64,000 nucleotides of DNA from the NCBI RefSeq assembly GCF_001073085.1, contig NZ_JVFV01000021.1:1-64000 (forward strand), given 5' to 3'. Position numbers and translations under genes: made by a program. This stretch comes from Streptococcus pseudopneumoniae. Its GTDB lineage: Bacteria; Bacillota; Bacilli; Lactobacillales; Streptococcaceae. Below, piece after piece: positions 19,701 to 27,626 of the stretch; position 1 is the first letter of the stretch; the number at the start of each line of letters is the position of its first letter. The notes under the pieces are model-generated. The model saw only the letters and a list, made by a program, of their open reading frames with translations, had not been told where the DNA came from and ran no database searches.

Positions 19701-20383
19701 TCCGTATTTCCTTTTGAAAAATCGCGTCTAGTCACTCCTGTTTGAACTGACCAAATTGCTAATTGCGTTCGATCTCTTAGGTTTAATTTCGCCAAAATCG
19801 TTGATAAGTAATTGCGCACAGTTCCTTCTGATAAGAAGAGTTTTGCAGCAATTTCTTTGTTTGACTCGCCATAGCCGACTTCTTGAATAATTCGCCATTC
19901 TGTCGTGCTCAAATCCTTGACATTGTCCTCATCCACAGCAATAGAGAAATTCGATTTGGCCATTTGAGAGAAGATCTGAAAGACCTTGCTTGCGATATTG
20001 GGATTGATCATAGCTCCACCCTGATGCACCACCTTAATAGCCTCATAGAGCTCTTCTGTCGAGGCTCCCTTTAAGAGATATCCTGAAGCACCATACTTGA
20101 GTGCACTATAGATAAATTCATCATCGTCAAAAGTTGTTAAAATAATAATTTTGATATCCGGATAGTGTTCTTTTACTTCTTTTGTAGCCAAAACCCCATC
20201 CATGCCTGGCATCCGAATATCCATCAGGATCAGATCCGGATGCGTCTGTGGAATGCTGGACAAGACATGATTCCCATCTTCCACTGTAGCTACCACTTCG
20301 ATGTCGGAGTGAGCCGACAAAATAATTTTCAAAGATTCTCGAATCAAGGCTTGGTCATCTGCCACCATTACTTTTATCACCAT
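19697..20383 (-). CDS. levR: LuxR-type response regulator of the lev system
   Basis: A 228-residue response regulator. The receiver domain has the acidic pair ADDQ near residue 9, phospho-acceptor Asp55 in LILMDIRMPGMDG and the conserved Lys near 105. The C-terminal helix-turn-helix (SNKEIAAKLFLSEGTVRNYL, about residues 180-199) is of the NarL/LuxR type. It begins 3 bases after levS and overlaps levT by 4 bases. Likely targets are the TGACA/TGTCA array upstream of levD and possibly genes elsewhere; in S. mutans the system also controls the fructanase gene fruA, which is not in this window. Confidence 0.9.
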   Translation of the reverse strand: MVIKVMVADDQALIRESLKIILSAHSDIEVVATVEDGNHVLSSIPQTHPDLILMDIRMPGMDGVLATKEVKEHYPDIKIIILTTFDDDEFIYSALKYGASGYLLKGASTEELYEAIKVVHQGGAMINPNIASKVFQIFSQMAKSNFSIAVDEDNVKDLSTTEWRIIQEVGYGESNKEIAAKLFLSEGTVRNYLSTILAKLNLRDRTQLAIWSVQTGVTRRDFSKGNTE

Positions 20384-20386
20384 ATC

Positions 20387-21703
20387 TTATCTCCCTTCTT
20401 TATATTTTGGTAAACTGACACGTGTGAAAAATCCATCGCGACTTTCAAATTGAAGCTGTCCTCCTAGTATGGAAATACGCTCCATCATCTGTTTGAGTCC
20501 ATAACCATAAGTTAAGGTTTCAAACCCAACTCCATTGTCCTGCAACTCTATTATGTAATCTGCTTCATCCTCAAAAAAATGAAGTTCCATTCGACTAGCA
20601 TGGCCGTGACGAACCGCATTGGTCATAGACTCTTGAATCACACGAAAAATCGTATCTTCAATCATGACGTCCATATCGACATCAACCCATTCATAGTTTA
20701 GATCAACTTGTAGGTTGGAAAGAATTTGATACTCGCGGATGGTCTTTTCTAAAGCATCTTTGAGAGTTCGTCCCTCAAGGGCTCCCGGACGAAGACGATT
20801 AAGAGAACCTCTCACATCTTGGATTCCTTCACGGACCACTTCTGATACGTTTTTCACCTGCTCTTTTGCTCGATTTGGATCGATATCAATCAAGACCCCA
20901 ACAGCATCTAAACCTGCTGAGATGCCTGTTAGTGCGTGCCCCAGAGTATCATGAATCTCACGAGCAATCCGCTTACGCTCCCGATCCTCTGCAATCTTCT
21001 CAGACAAGGCCATATAATTGTTCAACTCCGTATTAACCTTGGACACCATGGCCAATTCTTCCTCTACTTCGTGGTTTTCCGCAAGGACGTTCATAATATA
21101 AAACAAAAGTGAAATAATGAAGAGTACCATATTCGAGGCATAAAGGGAATTCTTTAAGAAAAAGGCCAGAATGCGGATAGATTCAGGATAAAAATGAATA
21201 TAGACATCTAAGGACGGAATCGGGAAGAAAAGCGAAAAGACATCTGAGTTTGTCACAAGGAGCATCAAAAAGCTCACTAGGATAAAGGCAAACCAATACT
21301 TCCGATCTCTCTTGGTATTCAACTCTTTGGAACCATAGAAGATATCCGCAAAAACCAAGAGAATAAGCCCGTTATAAGCTACATTTTGAACCCACATCAG
21401 AAGCAGCATCAGGAGAATCTCCAGAATATTCCTCTTATCAAAAATAGACCATCGACTCGTTTGAGGCCGATATCGACTCATCGATATCAAAGCAATCCCA
21501 GCAAACAAAACTGCAGACAACCAAAAAGTCGTAGATGGAGCAAAGGGAATACGCTCTAGACGCTCTAATAATAGAGAGGCTTGGCGTTGAGCTATGATAT
21601 AATTGGTTGCTTGAAGATAGATGATACTGTTTAGCATAACAGCGATAAAATTGACGACCATAAGAATGGCCAAACTGTATCGAACACCTCTAAACTTTCT
21701 CAT
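20387..21703 (-). CDS. levS: Sensor histidine kinase of the lev system
   Basis: A membrane histidine kinase with a multi-helix N-terminal half (hydrophobic segments from about residue 10 to 207), a short linker, and a HisKA_3 domain with the phosphorylated histidine in KRIAREIHDTLGHALTG (near residue 251). The ATPase domain has NAVRHGHA and DNGVGF boxes and a GLKQMMERI helix. I use the ATG that forms TAATG with the levQ stop codon; an upstream GTG would add three residues. It lacks a large extracellular loop, consistent with ligand detection by LevQ and LevT partner proteins. Confidence 0.9.
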   Translation of the reverse strand: MRKFRGVRYSLAILMVVNFIAVMLNSIIYLQATNYIIAQRQASLLLERLERIPFAPSTTFWLSAVLFAGIALISMSRYRPQTSRWSIFDKRNILEILLMLLLMWVQNVAYNGLILLVFADIFYGSKELNTKRDRKYWFAFILVSFLMLLVTNSDVFSLFFPIPSLDVYIHFYPESIRILAFFLKNSLYASNMVLFIISLLFYIMNVLAENHEVEEELAMVSKVNTELNNYMALSEKIAEDRERKRIAREIHDTLGHALTGISAGLDAVGVLIDIDPNRAKEQVKNVSEVVREGIQDVRGSLNRLRPGALEGRTLKDALEKTIREYQILSNLQVDLNYEWVDVDMDVMIEDTIFRVIQESMTNAVRHGHASRMELHFFEDEADYIIELQDNGVGFETLTYGYGLKQMMERISILGGQLQFESRDGFFTRVSLPKYKEGR

Positions 21704-22686
21704 TACTGCCACCCATTCACATCAAACTGATCAATGTTTTCCTTTGTCATCATTTCAACTGGAATGTTCACCTCTTTGGTATAGCTCTTCCCTTCAGCAA
21801 TATCTTGAATGACCTCCATCACGCGGTCTCCCATCTTCAAAGGAGACTGAGCAACGGTCCCCACAACATCATCCGTCGAGTGCAACAAAGATTTCATATC
21901 TGGTGAACCATCGATTCCATAAATTGCAATGGACTGGCTATTTCCTTGCTCCTTAATTGCAGCTAAAGCTCCTATAGCCGAGCGGTCATTTAAGGCAACC
22001 AAGGTATCAATTTCAATCCCTGATTGTAAAAAATTCTGGACAGCCGGCATGGCGATCTCCGTTTGCCCCTTGGTTTCTAGTTCCGATACAATCTGATAAG
22101 AACTTTGCCCCTCTATAGTGTCTTTAAACCCCTGAATCCGCGTATCTGCTGAGACAGTCCCTTTATGCTCCAAAAGGAGGACTCGAGCGCTAGAAGAACG
22201 TTTCATGAGCTCTTTAGCAATCATTACTCCCGCTTGGTAGTTATCAGATACAATACTTGCATCGGGCTTAAAATTTTTCAATTGGGTATCGACTGCAATG
22301 ATTTTAATTCCTTGTTTTCTAGCTTTTTCAAGAGCAGTTAAAATGGACTGGCTATCCCCCTTGACCGGATTGATCACTATCATATCAACTTTTTGAGCAC
22401 AAAAATCATCAATCTGTTGGCTCTGTCTTTCTTCGTCCAATTCTGGATCTCGGACGTAAACAAGAGCTCCTCTTTCATAGGCAATTCGACTAATTTCCGA
22501 ATGAATACTTTTATAGAACCCATTGTTCATGGTCATATAGGTGACACCAATTTTAGTCTGATCCTTGATGCCACTTGTTTGACAACGGACGAAAACCCAT
22601 AAGAGAACACAGACCACTGGAATCAGCAGTAATAGACGCTTTATCAGCCATTTCAACAATTCTATTTTCTCTTTATTTTTCTTCAA
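21703..22686 (-). CDS. levQ: Membrane-anchored periplasmic-binding-type sugar sensor
   Basis: A 327-residue protein of the ribose/galactose-binding family (Peripla_BP_4). A hydrophobic segment at about residues 16-33 follows a very basic N-terminus and acts as signal anchor. A cysteine occurs just after it (VRCQT), but the context is a poor lipobox. Binding-fold blocks include MIVINPVKGDS, IKIIAVDTQL and TLVALNDRSAIGALAA. First gene of the four-gene sensor operon. No transport genes of the ABC type adjoin it, so signalling rather than uptake is the likely role. Confidence 0.85.
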   Translation of the reverse strand: MKKNKEKIELLKWLIKRLLLLIPVVCVLLWVFVRCQTSGIKDQTKIGVTYMTMNNGFYKSIHSEISRIAYERGALVYVRDPELDEERQSQQIDDFCAQKVDMIVINPVKGDSQSILTALEKARKQGIKIIAVDTQLKNFKPDASIVSDNYQAGVMIAKELMKRSSSARVLLLEHKGTVSADTRIQGFKDTIEGQSSYQIVSELETKGQTEIAMPAVQNFLQSGIEIDTLVALNDRSAIGALAAIKEQGNSQSIAIYGIDGSPDMKSLLHSTDDVVGTVAQSPLKMGDRVMEVIQDIAEGKSYTKEVNIPVEMMTKENIDQFDVNGWQ

Positions 22687-22830
22687 ATTTCATTCCTTTT
22701 CTGAAAATTTTGAATATATATTACTTTATTCTACTACTTTTTCAAAAAAAGTGCTTGATTTTATTGTACAAGTGCATTTATTCGACCCATCTTAAGAAGT
22801 AATTTCCGAACAATACTACAAAAACAATAG

Positions 22831-22858
22831 AAAAAGCTGGTCTATAGGTGAACCAGCT
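22831..22858 (-). terminator. ssbB terminator
   Basis: On the minus strand AGCTGGT and ACCAGCT form a 7-bp stem with a 10-base loop, followed by a T run, 18 bases after the ssb stop. It insulates the levQ promoter region. Confidence 0.7.
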
Positions 22859-22875
22859 CTTCTATTTGATTGATA

Positions 22876-23271
22876 TTAAAATGGAAGTTCCTCCTCTTCC
22901 AAGACCAGGTCTAGCAAATCTTGTCCTGCATTATTTTCACGCATAGCACGTTGGGCACGGCTTTCTAAGAGTTGGAAACCTGTACAGAGAACTTCTGTTA
23001 CATAATTGGTCTGGCCATTCTTCTCAAACTTACGGGTACGAAGTTCCCCATCCACAGAAATGAGACTACCTTTGCTTCCATAACTAGTCAAGGTTTCAGC
23101 CAATTTGCCCCAGACCACAATATTGATGAAGTCTGCTTCACGTTCCCCGTTTTGGTCCTTAAAACGACGATTGATGGCAATGGTCGCACGAGCAACTGAC
23201 TTATCATTGTTGGTTTTGTGCAATTCTGGCGTCGCTACGATTCTTCCGATAAGAATAACTTTATTATACAT
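22876..23271 (-). CDS. ssbB: Competence-type single-stranded DNA-binding protein
   Basis: A 131-residue OB-fold protein starting MYNKVILIGRIVATPEL. It is shorter than the housekeeping SSB (about 155-165 residues) and lacks the long Gly/Gln-rich linker, but keeps an acidic tail ending EEELPF for partner binding. A cin-box lies just upstream. In pneumococcus SsbB protects incoming DNA during transformation and is a standard late-competence gene next to groE. Here the lev locus lies between it and groES. Confidence 0.93.
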   Translation of the reverse strand: MYNKVILIGRIVATPELHKTNNDKSVARATIAINRRFKDQNGEREADFINIVVWGKLAETLTSYGSKGSLISVDGELRTRKFEKNGQTNYVTEVLCTGFQLLESRAQRAMRENNAGQDLLDLVLEEEELPF

Positions 23272-23292
23272 TTTTTCATCCTCCTACTTATC

Positions 23293-23300
23293 TATTCGAA
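23293..23300 (-). promoter_or_regulatory. Com-box (cin-box) for ComX
   Basis: TTCGAATA on the minus strand differs at one base from the TACGAATA site of the ComX sigma factor. It lies 22 bases upstream of ssbB, preceded by a T-rich stretch, and no -35 element is needed. It predicts induction in competence. Confidence 0.8.
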
Positions 23301-23308
23301 GGTAAAAG

Positions 23309-23337
23309 AAAAAAGTTACAAAATTTGTAACTTTTTT
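23309..23337. terminator. Terminator downstream of the short-chain dehydrogenase
   Basis: AAAAAAGTTACAAA and TTTGTAACTTTTTT form a perfect 14-bp stem around a single central base. It separates the preceding operon from the ssbB com-box. Confidence 0.7.
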
Positions 23338-23347
23338 AAAAATAATG

Positions 23348-24109
23348 TTATTCTCTATGAATCATAAATCCAGTTGCCTGTTGATTGGCCATGATGGTCA
23401 TATCTGTGATTTGTACGCGTCGTGGTTGACTGCTTACATAGACAACAGCATCTGCGATATCTTGCGCCTGCAAGGCTTCAAGTCCCTGATAGACCGTCAC
23501 CGCCCGTGCCTCATCTCCATGGAAACGGACTTTTGAAAAATCAGTCTCTACAATACCAGGCTGAATAGTTGTCACCTTGATATCAGTCGCAATGGTATCA
23601 ATCCGTAGTCCATCCGAAAAGGTCTTGACTGCAGCCTTGGTTGCTGAATAGACTGCTGCACCAGCGTAAGCGTAAATACCTGCGGTTGAACCCATATTAA
23701 TGATATGGCCTTGATTTGCAGTCACCATAGAAGGCAAGAGACAACGAGTGACTGCCATCAAGCCCTTGACATTGGTATCCAGCATGGTCAGCATATCCAA
23801 CTCTTCATAGTCCTGATAGGGAGCTAAGCCTAAAGCAAGTCCAGCGTTATTGACCAATATATCAATCTGACCCACAGTTTTTAGAATATCTGAACAGACA
23901 GTCTTAACCATGCTCATATCCGTAACATCTAAAGGAAAGGTCCAAACTTTTTGATTTGGAAAGATTTCTGCAAACTCAGTTTTGAGAGCTTCAAGTCTTT
24001 CTGTTCGACGCCCTGTGAGAACAATATTCTCACCTTTTTCTAGATAGGCACGCGCGATTGCTTCACCAATTCCTGATGTTGCACCTGTAATCACTACATT
24101 TTTTGCCAT
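23348..24109 (-). CDS. Short-chain dehydrogenase/reductase
   Basis: A 253-residue classical SDR with cofactor motif TGATSGIG at residues 8-15, NNAG near 90 and the YSATKAAVKTF active-site helix near 155. The sequence is closest in type to YdfG-like NADP-dependent serine/3-hydroxy acid dehydrogenases, but the substrate cannot be read from sequence. In pneumococcus a homologue sits beside ssbB. It follows ytpR by about 40 bases. Confidence 0.88.
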   Translation of the reverse strand: MAKNVVITGATSGIGEAIARAYLEKGENIVLTGRRTERLEALKTEFAEIFPNQKVWTFPLDVTDMSMVKTVCSDILKTVGQIDILVNNAGLALGLAPYQDYEELDMLTMLDTNVKGLMAVTRCLLPSMVTANQGHIINMGSTAGIYAYAGAAVYSATKAAVKTFSDGLRIDTIATDIKVTTIQPGIVETDFSKVRFHGDEARAVTVYQGLEALQAQDIADAVVYVSSQPRRVQITDMTIMANQQATGFMIHRE

Positions 24110-24150
24110 CTTACTTTCTCCTATCTAGTTTAATAAATACTAGTTACAAA

Positions 24151-24777
24151 TTAAGCTGTCCAGTGTTTAGCCGGATCGAATGGAGTTCCAACAACTTGGT
24201 CTTCTGACAATTCAATGACACCACGTTTTTGTGGAGCATTTGGCAAATGCAATTCACGAGGACTACACATCATCCCAAAGCTCTTTTCCCCACGAAGTTC
24301 CCCTGGGAAAATGAGATTCCCTTTTGGCATCATAGCTCCTGGAAGAGCAACAATGGTTTTTAAACCGACACGCGCATTAGGAGCTCCTGCAACGATTTGC
24401 ACTGTCTTATCACTCGCAACTGCCACTTGGCAGATATTGAGGTGATCACTATCTGGATGTGCTACCATCTCTACGATTTCACCAACGACAAATTTCGGTT
24501 CCTTGTCATTGATAATCTTTTCGGTAAAATCTTGAGCTTGCAATTCTTGGTTCAAACGAGCTACTTGGTCGTCAGTTAAAAAGACTTGCCCGCGCTCAGC
24601 GATTTCAAACATGCTAGAAACTTCAAAAATATTCCAAGCAACAGTTTCACCAGTTTCCTTTAGGAAAACACGTGCCACATTGCCTTTACGCTCAACATCT
24701 AGTTTGGCATCGCCACTGTTTTTCACGATGACCATAAGGACATCACCGACATGTTCTTTGTTATATGTAAAAATCAT
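24151..24777 (-). CDS. ytpR: YtpR family tRNA-binding-domain protein
   Basis: A 208-residue protein with a C-terminal EMAP/tRNA-binding OB fold: VGEIVEMVAHPDSDHLNICQ at about residues 97-116 and SFGMMCSPREL near 172. This domain is like the N-terminal domain of PheT, but the synthetase part is missing, which is the YtpR layout. The N-terminal domain (about 1-90) is family-specific. Exact role unknown. It lies 13 bases after a thioredoxin-like gene. Confidence 0.88.
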   Translation of the reverse strand: MIFTYNKEHVGDVLMVIVKNSGDAKLDVERKGNVARVFLKETGETVAWNIFEVSSMFEIAERGQVFLTDDQVARLNQELQAQDFTEKIINDKEPKFVVGEIVEMVAHPDSDHLNICQVAVASDKTVQIVAGAPNARVGLKTIVALPGAMMPKGNLIFPGELRGEKSFGMMCSPRELHLPNAPQKRGVIELSEDQVVGTPFDPAKHWTA

Positions 24778-24790
24778 TCTTTCTTTTCTC

Positions 24791-25108
24791 CTATTTTAAT
24801 TCTGCTAAAAAGTCGTTTATTTGTGCCTTGGTTTTACGGTCACGATTAACAAAGCGTCCAATCTCCTTGTCCTTATCTAAGACAATTAGACTTGGAATCC
24901 CGTATACATCCCATAGTTTTGCAAGTTCCATGTACTCATCTCGGTCGACACGTATAAAGGTAAACTCTGGATTGGTCTCTTCAATCTCTGGCAGAGCTGG
25001 ATAGATATAGCGACAATCGCCACACCAATCTGCCACAAAAAGGAAAACCTTCTTGCCATCCTGTTCTACTAGATTTGCTAATTCTTCTATACTCTTAGGA
25101 GAAATCAT
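24791..25108 (-). CDS. Thioredoxin-like protein
   Basis: A 105-residue thioredoxin-fold protein with redox motif WCGDC near residue 28 and the cis-proline in YGIPSLIVLDK near 76. The motif differs from the WCGPC of classical thioredoxin, so it may be a specialised disulfide or oxidant-response protein. It overlaps the DUF4651 gene by 4 bases and belongs to that operon. Confidence 0.88.
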   Translation of the reverse strand: MISPKSIEELANLVEQDGKKVFLFVADWCGDCRYIYPALPEIEETNPEFTFIRVDRDEYMELAKLWDVYGIPSLIVLDKDKEIGRFVNRDRKTKAQINDFLAELK

Positions 25109-25395
25109 ATGACTTCCTCCTCGTAGATGAGATCCTCATCTTCGTAGACAAAGGTATAGTGACGACCATCTTCAAAAATAACACCACCAACAAGACGTTC
25201 TAAGCTACTTTCGTACACTTGGACATAGAGAGTTCCAATCTCACCCATTTCTGAGAAATAGTCACGCACAATAGCAGTTAACTCTTCCTGTGTCTTCATG
25301 AGTTTGTGATCATCAGCGACTTTCTTAGCACCAAAGGCAAGTGCTCCAAGCCCTGCCACGACTAAACCTGTTTTAATAATATTTTTCGTTTTCAT
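25105..25395 (-). CDS. DUF4651-like membrane-associated protein
   Basis: A 96-residue protein with an N-terminal hydrophobic helix (about residues 7-23) and an acidic C-terminal domain ending EDEDLIYEEEVI. I recall the family as DUF4651; function unknown. I start it at the ATG of MKTKNI. No Shine-Dalgarno sequence precedes it and the -10 element is only 6 bases upstream, so the transcript may be leaderless. A TTG six codons upstream also lacks a ribosome site. It is the first gene of an operon with the thioredoxin-like gene and ytpR. Confidence 0.75.
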   Translation of the reverse strand: MKTKNIIKTGLVVAGLGALAFGAKKVADDHKLMKTQEELTAIVRDYFSEMGEIGTLYVQVYESSLERLVGGVIFEDGRHYTFVYEDEDLIYEEEVI

Positions 25396-25401
25396 GCTAA
25401 C

Positions 25402-25430
25402 ATTGTAACACAAAAAGGCTCAAGGAACAA
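25402..25430 (-). promoter_or_regulatory. Promoter of the DUF4651-thioredoxin operon
   Basis: TTGTTC (25425-25430), 17 bases, TACAAT (25402-25407) on the minus strand. Only 6 bases separate the -10 from the ATG at 25395, so transcription would start at or within a base of the start codon. Confidence 0.6.
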
Positions 25431-25432
25431 TG

Positions 25433-25456
25433 AAAAAGGGAGTCCCACTCCCCTTT
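25433..25456 (-). terminator. Terminator after the DUF1912-like gene
   Basis: On the minus strand a GGGGAGT/ACTCCC stem with a 3-base loop is followed by TTTTT. It ends the DUF1858-DUF438-DUF1912 transcript just before the next promoter. Confidence 0.65.
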
Positions 25457-25470
25457 CTAATTTCTAAACA

Positions 25471-25725
25471 TTAATAATTTCTCTCACCAAACAAACCTTC
25501 TGGTAAATCATGGAATCCCTTGCCTGCCTTGAAGTTTTCAAACTTGCCTAGCAAGAACTGGTAGGCATCCAAACGACTCTCATAGCGAATCATGGCATCT
25601 TTAGCACGCTCATCTTGATCTTCTTCATAGACCTTTTGGCTTTCCTTGAGCGCCATATCATTAATCATGATTTGGGTATTAACCCAGGCTTCAAATTCCT
25701 TCATAAATTCTTGTTCGTAACTCAT
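25471..25725 (-). CDS. DUF1912-like small protein
   Basis: An 84-residue, highly charged, helical protein starting MSYEQEFMKEFEAWVNTQI. I recall this as the DUF1912 family of lactic-acid bacteria; no function is established. It has no membrane segment or metal motif. It lies 9 bases after the DUF438 gene and is co-transcribed with it. Confidence 0.75.
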   Translation of the reverse strand: MSYEQEFMKEFEAWVNTQIMINDMALKESQKVYEEDQDERAKDAMIRYESRLDAYQFLLGKFENFKAGKGFHDLPEGLFGERNY

Positions 25726-25734
25726 TGTTTCTCC

Positions 25735-27069
25735 TTATTCTATTCCTCGATAGTAATCTGTATCAATCTCACGGTAAGGCTGGATATCCTGAACATACTC
25801 CAATACACCTTGAAATTCTCCATTTTCATCGTGTACAGCAGCATAAGTGATATGGACAAACTTGCCTCGTGACTCGGACTTGAACCACATCTCGTACTTG
25901 TCTTTTTTCCCTTCACGAAGACCTTGCATAATCGCTTTGACTTTCTCCAAATATTTTGGTGGATGACATAGTTCGACATTTCGTCCAACTTGAGACGGTG
26001 TTCGCTTGAAAATCATCTCATCTGCTGGCGTATTGTCATTGTAATACTGGAAAATATCATCTTTATTGACAAAGGTAATCTCCATAGGCAGGTGGTTGAG
26101 GATAAGATTCGCCTGTTCAACTGAAAGATAGCCATTTCCAAAAGCCTGCTGACTATTTCGGTCCATCACTGCTTTCTTTTCCTTAGGTGTAAAGGTGATA
26201 GTAAACTGACCCTCTGGCGTATCGATCACTTGTTGAACCTGTCCATCTACAGTTTCTGACTGACTTGGTTCTTCTACACTTTTCTCCTCAACAAAACTTT
26301 GACGTTCAGGAACCCATTTTTCAGATGGCCGGATGATAGCATAGCCATAAGCATCACTTTCCTCAGCAATCTGAATCCAGTCATCCTGGGTGAAGGATTC
26401 GAGCAGAATCATGAGGAGGATGGACTCTTCCTTGAAAATCATACTCTCAAATTCAGTCGCAAAAGCCTCAAAATCTGCCTTTACAATACTAATGGATGTT
26501 TCTGGTAGTGACCTAACTGTCCCCAAGGCTTTTTGATAGAGTTCCCTAATCTGATCATCGACTCCCCACATGACTTTTGGAGGCGAATCATGTCCATAAC
26601 GCTCCATGATAGGAAAGAAGAGTTCTTCCTTACGCTGGTAGTGACGGTCGAACTGACCTACAAGCCCCATCTGACGAACCAACCCCTTACGCATCTCCGC
26701 AAGCATTTCCTCATCTTCCATAGACTCATACGTGTCTAACAATCTTCGAACACGAATCAAGGCAGCACGGAGGGCTAGATTTTCATCCTTAAAAACACGC
26801 ACAGGATGACCTGGATGCTCTGTATCTTCAACTTCGACGCCCTTAACAGCATTTTTAAAGAGATTAGCATGCACATCACAAAGTTCCATGACATCTTCAA
26901 AGGTAACGCCTGAGTCCGAGTTCATCAACTCGTGCTCCATAAGTGAAATCTCGATAGCTGACACACCTGTAAAGGTCGCATCAAAGCGTTCCTGAACGGA
27001 CTCTGGTGAGGCTCCATTATGCAATTCTAATAAAATATCCCGCAGGATATGAATACGTTCATCTGTCAT
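25735..27069 (-). CDS. DUF438 / hemerythrin-like / PAS domain protein
   Basis: A 444-residue cytoplasmic protein. The N-terminal part (about 1-75) is DUF438. The middle (about 90-240) has hemerythrin-like helices with FDRHYQRKEELFFPIMER, suggesting a di-iron site. The C-terminal part (about 315-435) is a PAS domain (SVEQANLILNHLPMEITFVN, FQYYNDNTP). Sensing of redox state, oxygen or NO is a family-based inference. It shares one base with the DUF1858 gene (TAATG), so the two are translated together. There is no output domain. Confidence 0.85.
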   Translation of the reverse strand: MTDERIHILRDILLELHNGASPESVQERFDATFTGVSAIEISLMEHELMNSDSGVTFEDVMELCDVHANLFKNAVKGVEVEDTEHPGHPVRVFKDENLALRAALIRVRRLLDTYESMEDEEMLAEMRKGLVRQMGLVGQFDRHYQRKEELFFPIMERYGHDSPPKVMWGVDDQIRELYQKALGTVRSLPETSISIVKADFEAFATEFESMIFKEESILLMILLESFTQDDWIQIAEESDAYGYAIIRPSEKWVPERQSFVEEKSVEEPSQSETVDGQVQQVIDTPEGQFTITFTPKEKKAVMDRNSQQAFGNGYLSVEQANLILNHLPMEITFVNKDDIFQYYNDNTPADEMIFKRTPSQVGRNVELCHPPKYLEKVKAIMQGLREGKKDKYEMWFKSESRGKFVHITYAAVHDENGEFQGVLEYVQDIQPYREIDTDYYRGIE

Positions 27070-27302
27070 TAGTCTAACCCGATCACTTCGTAACCATTTG
27101 CTTCAAGCGTACGCACAATCTTATCCATAGGAGTTCCCTCCAGCTTAGACCCCTGTTTGAGCGATACTTTTCGTCCGACTGTATTTCGCATCAAAGGATT
27201 TGCAAGAGGTTTAAAACCGAGTTCTACTAGGATATCTAAAACTTCTGGATGCTTGTCCACCACTTCCGCAACAGGAATAGATACATCAATGATATTGTCC
27301 AT
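27069..27302 (-). CDS. DUF1858 domain protein
   Basis: A 77-residue protein of the DUF1858 family (ScdA_N-like), starting MDNIIDVSIPVAEVVDKHPEVLDILVELG (shown here only in part: the key element is the HPEVLDILVELGF segment near residue 17). I use the second of two adjacent ATGs, 5 bases after GGAGG. The fold is often fused to DUF438 or iron-cluster repair proteins, which supports a shared role with the downstream hemerythrin/PAS gene. Confidence 0.82.
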   Translation of the reverse strand: MDNIIDVSIPVAEVVDKHPEVLDILVELGFKPLANPLMRNTVGRKVSLKQGSKLEGTPMDKIVRTLEANGYEVIGLD

Positions 27303-27367
27303 CATAACCTCCATCATATTCTCTAACAGTTTTTCTTTTTTATTATACCACAAGGGCAAAGATTAAA

Positions 27368-27395
27368 AAACTAGCAGTAGAAGACTTGCTAGTTT
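27368..27395 (-). terminator. Terminator of the EcsC-like/microprotein operon
   Basis: AAACTAGCA and TGCTAGTTT form a 9-bp stem with a 10-base loop, followed on the minus strand by six T. It ends the transcript that contains the 44-residue protein gene. The rest of 27303-27491 shows no gene. Confidence 0.75.
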
Positions 27396-27491
27396 ATTTC
27401 GTATAATTTCATTATTTCTAATTATATAGACTTTTCCTAGTAAAACCTCAAAGTCTTAACCTAACCATGATCATCAGAGAAGTTTGAAAAA

Positions 27492-27626
27492 TCAATCTAT
27501 GATCTTGAAAAGAATCTTATAGAACAGTAATTGGAAGGCGAAAGAGATTAGAAACCAGAGAATTTTTATCAGACCAACAATTGGTGTTATAAAAAGAAGA
27601 GTTAAGAGCCTCCAAAAAGATTTCAT
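27492..27626 (-). CDS. 44-residue membrane microprotein
   Basis: Short open frame encoding MKSFWRLLTLLFITP at its start and ending KILFKIID. Most of the protein (about residues 6-40) is hydrophobic with a few lysines, so it should insert in the membrane. Its ATG overlaps the stop codon of the preceding 60-residue gene (ATGA), and GGAGG lies 8 bases upstream, which strongly supports translation. No family recognised. It is the third gene of an operon with an EcsC-like protein. Confidence 0.65.
   Translation of the reverse strand: MKSFWRLLTLLFITPIVGLIKILWFLISFAFQLLFYKILFKIID

Noticed and set aside
18402-22686. LevT and LevQ as substrate-binding parts of ABC sugar importers
   Set aside because: No ABC permease or ATPase is adjacent, both are anchored by uncleaved hydrophobic segments, and the genes are interleaved with a kinase and regulator as in S. 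mutans levQRST.
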